Assembly (NCBI GenBank): GCA_947585215.1
Contig: CANPWY010000004.1
Span: forward strand, 1-40,778
Origin: an uncultured Clostridia bacterium
Lineage (GTDB): Bacteria; Bacillota; Clostridia; Oscillospirales; JAAYOS01
Direction: 5' to 3'
DNA length: 40,778 bases
Program-made: the position numbers and the translations under genes
Shown: positions 39,381 to 40,778 of the stretch, one piece after another
Layout of the letters: each line of letters opens with the position of its first letter
How positions within the stretch are numbered: the first letter of the stretch is position 1
The notes under the pieces: model-generated
What the model saw: the letters and a program-made list of their open reading frames with translations, nothing else
Databases searched by the model: none
What the model was told of the DNA's origin: nothing

Positions 39381-40646
39381 ATGTATCAGCCGCTTGCGGA
39401 CAGGATCCGTCCGACGACGCTTGACGAGGTGTTCGGCCAGAAGCACATCCTCGGAGAGAACGGCCTGCTCCGGAGGATAGTGAAGAGCGGAAAAATACCG
39501 AATATGATCTTCTACGGCCCCTCCGGCTCGGGCAAGACGACCGTCGCGAACATCATCGCGCGGGAGACCGACCGCGAGCTGCGCCGCCTGAACGCCACGA
39601 GCGCGTCGCTCCAGGACATAAAGGACCTCATAGCCGACCTCGACACATTCCTCACGCCGAACGGCATCCTGCTCTATCTCGACGAGATACAGTATTTCAA
39701 CAAGCGCCAGCAGCAGTCGCTGCTTGAGTTCATCGAGAACGGCAAGATAACGCTCATCGCGTCCACCACCGAGAACCCGTACTTCTACATCTACAACGCC
39801 GTACTCAGCCGTTCGACCGTGTTCGAGTTCAAGGAGCTTACGTTTGAAGATATGCTCGAGGCCGTTCGACGGGCGGAAAAGCTCGCGCGGGAGACCTTCG
39901 GCGAGGCGGAGATAGAGGACGGCGTCCTCGAGCACGTAGCGTCCTCGTCCAGCGGGGACGTCCGCAAGGCGGTAAATTCCATCGAGCTGCTGTTCACCGC
40001 CGCAGTAAAGACGGAGGACGGGATGCTCCACATCTCGCTCGAGGACGCGGAGCTCGTCTCGCAGAAGAGCGCCATGCACCACGACCGGGACGGCGACGGA
40101 CACTACGACGCGGTCTCGGCGCTGATGAAGTCGCTCCGCGGCTCCGACCCGGACGCGGCGCTCCACTACCTCGCGCGGCTCCTCGCCGCGGGCGACCTCG
40201 CGGGCGCGTGCCGGAGGATACTCTGCTCCGCGTCGGAGGACATCGGGCTCGCGTATCCGCAGGCGGTATCGATAGTGAAAAGCTGCGTTGACAGCGCCCT
40301 GCAGCTCGGTTTGCCGGAGGCACAGCTCCCGCTCGCGGAGGCGGTGATACTCCTCGCTACCGCGCCTAAGTCGAACTCGGTGGTGGAGGCGATAAACGCC
40401 GCCATGGCGGACGTCCGCGCGGGGAAGGTGGGACCCGTCCCGCGCGAGCTTCAGAACGTCCACGCGGACGGCACCGGCTTCGAGCGCGAGCAGGGCTACA
40501 AGTACCCGCACGACTTCCCAAATCACTGGGTAAAGCAGCAATATCTGCCCGACAACCTCGCGGGGACGGTCTACTACCGCTTCGGAGACAACAAGAACGA
40601 GCAGGCCTACGCCGCGTACTGGGAGAAGATAAAAAACAGTTTATAA
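39381..40646 (+). CDS. rarA: Replication-associated recombination protein A (MgsA/RarA)
   Basis: A 421-residue clamp-loader-like AAA+ ATPase acting at stalled replication forks. The N-terminal PLADRIRPTTLDEVFGQKHI is the family opening. Walker A is GPSGSGKTT (46-54), Walker B LLYLDEIQYFNKRQQQSLL, sensor 1 IASTTENPYF, and the C-terminal half includes the tetramerisation domain (SEDIGLAYPQAVSIV, LPEAQLPLAEAVILLATAPK, YKYPHDFPNHWVKQQYLP). Length is normal. The Walker B neighbour usually reads DEIHRFN; here it is DEIQYFN, a mild variation. Confidence 0.95.
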   Translation: MYQPLADRIRPTTLDEVFGQKHILGENGLLRRIVKSGKIPNMIFYGPSGSGKTTVANIIARETDRELRRLNATSASLQDIKDLIADLDTFLTPNGILLYLDEIQYFNKRQQQSLLEFIENGKITLIASTTENPYFYIYNAVLSRSTVFEFKELTFEDMLEAVRRAEKLARETFGEAEIEDGVLEHVASSSSGDVRKAVNSIELLFTAAVKTEDGMLHISLEDAELVSQKSAMHHDRDGDGHYDAVSALMKSLRGSDPDAALHYLARLLAAGDLAGACRRILCSASEDIGLAYPQAVSIVKSCVDSALQLGLPEAQLPLAEAVILLATAPKSNSVVEAINAAMADVRAGKVGPVPRELQNVHADGTGFEREQGYKYPHDFPNHWVKQQYLPDNLAGTVYYRFGDNKNEQAYAAYWEKIKNSL

Positions 40647-40674
40647 AGAAACGGTTAAAATGTTTATGCAGAGC

Positions 40675-40704
40675 TTGACTAATCATACCGCATTCGTGTA
40701 AAAT
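40675..40704 (+). promoter_or_regulatory. Probable promoter of pyrH
   Basis: TTGACT (40675-40680) and TAAAAT (40699-40704), 18 bases apart, in an AT-rich gap of 90 bases between rarA and pyrH. GGGAAGGAG at about 40719-40727 is the ribosome binding site. Confidence 0.6.
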
Positions 40705-40736
40705 AGACAGGTATAAAAGGGAAGGAGTGGTTCCGG

Positions 40737-40778
40737 ATGGAATTGAAATACAAGCGCGTGCTCCTCAAGGTCTCCGGC
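40737..40778 (+). CDS. pyrH: UMP kinase, first 14 codons (cut by window end)
   Basis: Only 14 codons are visible: MELKYKRVLLKVSG, the typical start of UMP kinase (amino-acid kinase fold, phosphate-binding KxSG loop). It phosphorylates UMP to UDP. AAGGAG lies about ten bases before the ATG. The call rests on this short, well-conserved N-terminus, so it is likely but not certain; tsf, its frequent upstream partner, is absent here. Confidence 0.75.
   Translation, partial: MELKYKRVLLKVSG

Noticed and set aside
37302-40541. 1079-residue minus-strand ORF
   Set aside because: Only the last 215 residues are real (nth). The rest is antisense to glyA and rarA and is open only because of the high GC content.

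Overview
The window is one contiguous stretch of GC-rich, gene-dense bacterial chromosome. It carries 34 protein-coding genes (two cut by the window edges), no tRNA or rRNA gene that I can see, no CRISPR array and no recognisable transposase. A spore-coat cotJ operon, a CwlD-like cortex amidase, a Group II ECF module next to truA, DUF5711/CvpA proteins and a zinc-finger Clp ATPase point to an endospore-forming member of the Clostridia. A high-GC, Oscillospiraceae-like anaerobe is my best guess, and that is inference. AUA is the favoured Ile codon in at least one hand-counted gene (ecfT), which is unusual at this GC content.

Layout. 1-7.8 kb: end of metK and its terminator; an RlmI-like methyltransferase with its own promoter; a tightly packed ecfA1-ecfA2-ecfT-truA operon; then a DUF5711 protein, CvpA and pgsA (envelope and phospholipid functions). 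7.8-12.3 kb: a ClpE-like unfoldase and an S9 serine peptidase. 12.3-16.8 kb: sporulation and surface genes, namely a minus-strand cotJC and a fused cotJA-cotJB, divergent from a secreted stalk-domain protein, then a five-helix membrane protein and a CwlD-like amidase. 16.8-28.7 kb: radA, then a long overlapping gene chain of three tandem HlyD-type lipoprotein adaptors, one 932-residue FtsX-like permease, two ABC ATPases (the second with an AbrB-like tail) and two different FAD-dependent oxidoreductases, closed by a strong terminator. 28.8-31.1 kb: a minus-strand operon of a Gfo/Idh/MocA oxidoreductase and a LacI-type regulator, with a predicted operator at its start. 31.1-40.8 kb: an ABC-F ATPase, an aspartate-type aminotransferase, purB, nth, glyA, rarA and the first codons of pyrH.

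Two intergenic regions are unusual. 33.2-33.9 kb holds two inverted arms that match at 38 of 40 positions, both differences lying in a hairpin loop, around about 390 bp of unassigned sequence. 36.9-37.3 kb is a run of back-to-back perfect hairpins, mostly with three-base loops. Both look like repeat elements rather than genes.

The best candidate for an undescribed system is the three-adaptor exporter at 18.2-25.95 kb. It combines three paralogous lipoprotein adaptors, a single permease, two unlike ATPases and a DNA-binding-type fold on one ATPase, and it is coupled to two flavoproteins. All calls come from reading the sequence and from family knowledge; no database search was run.
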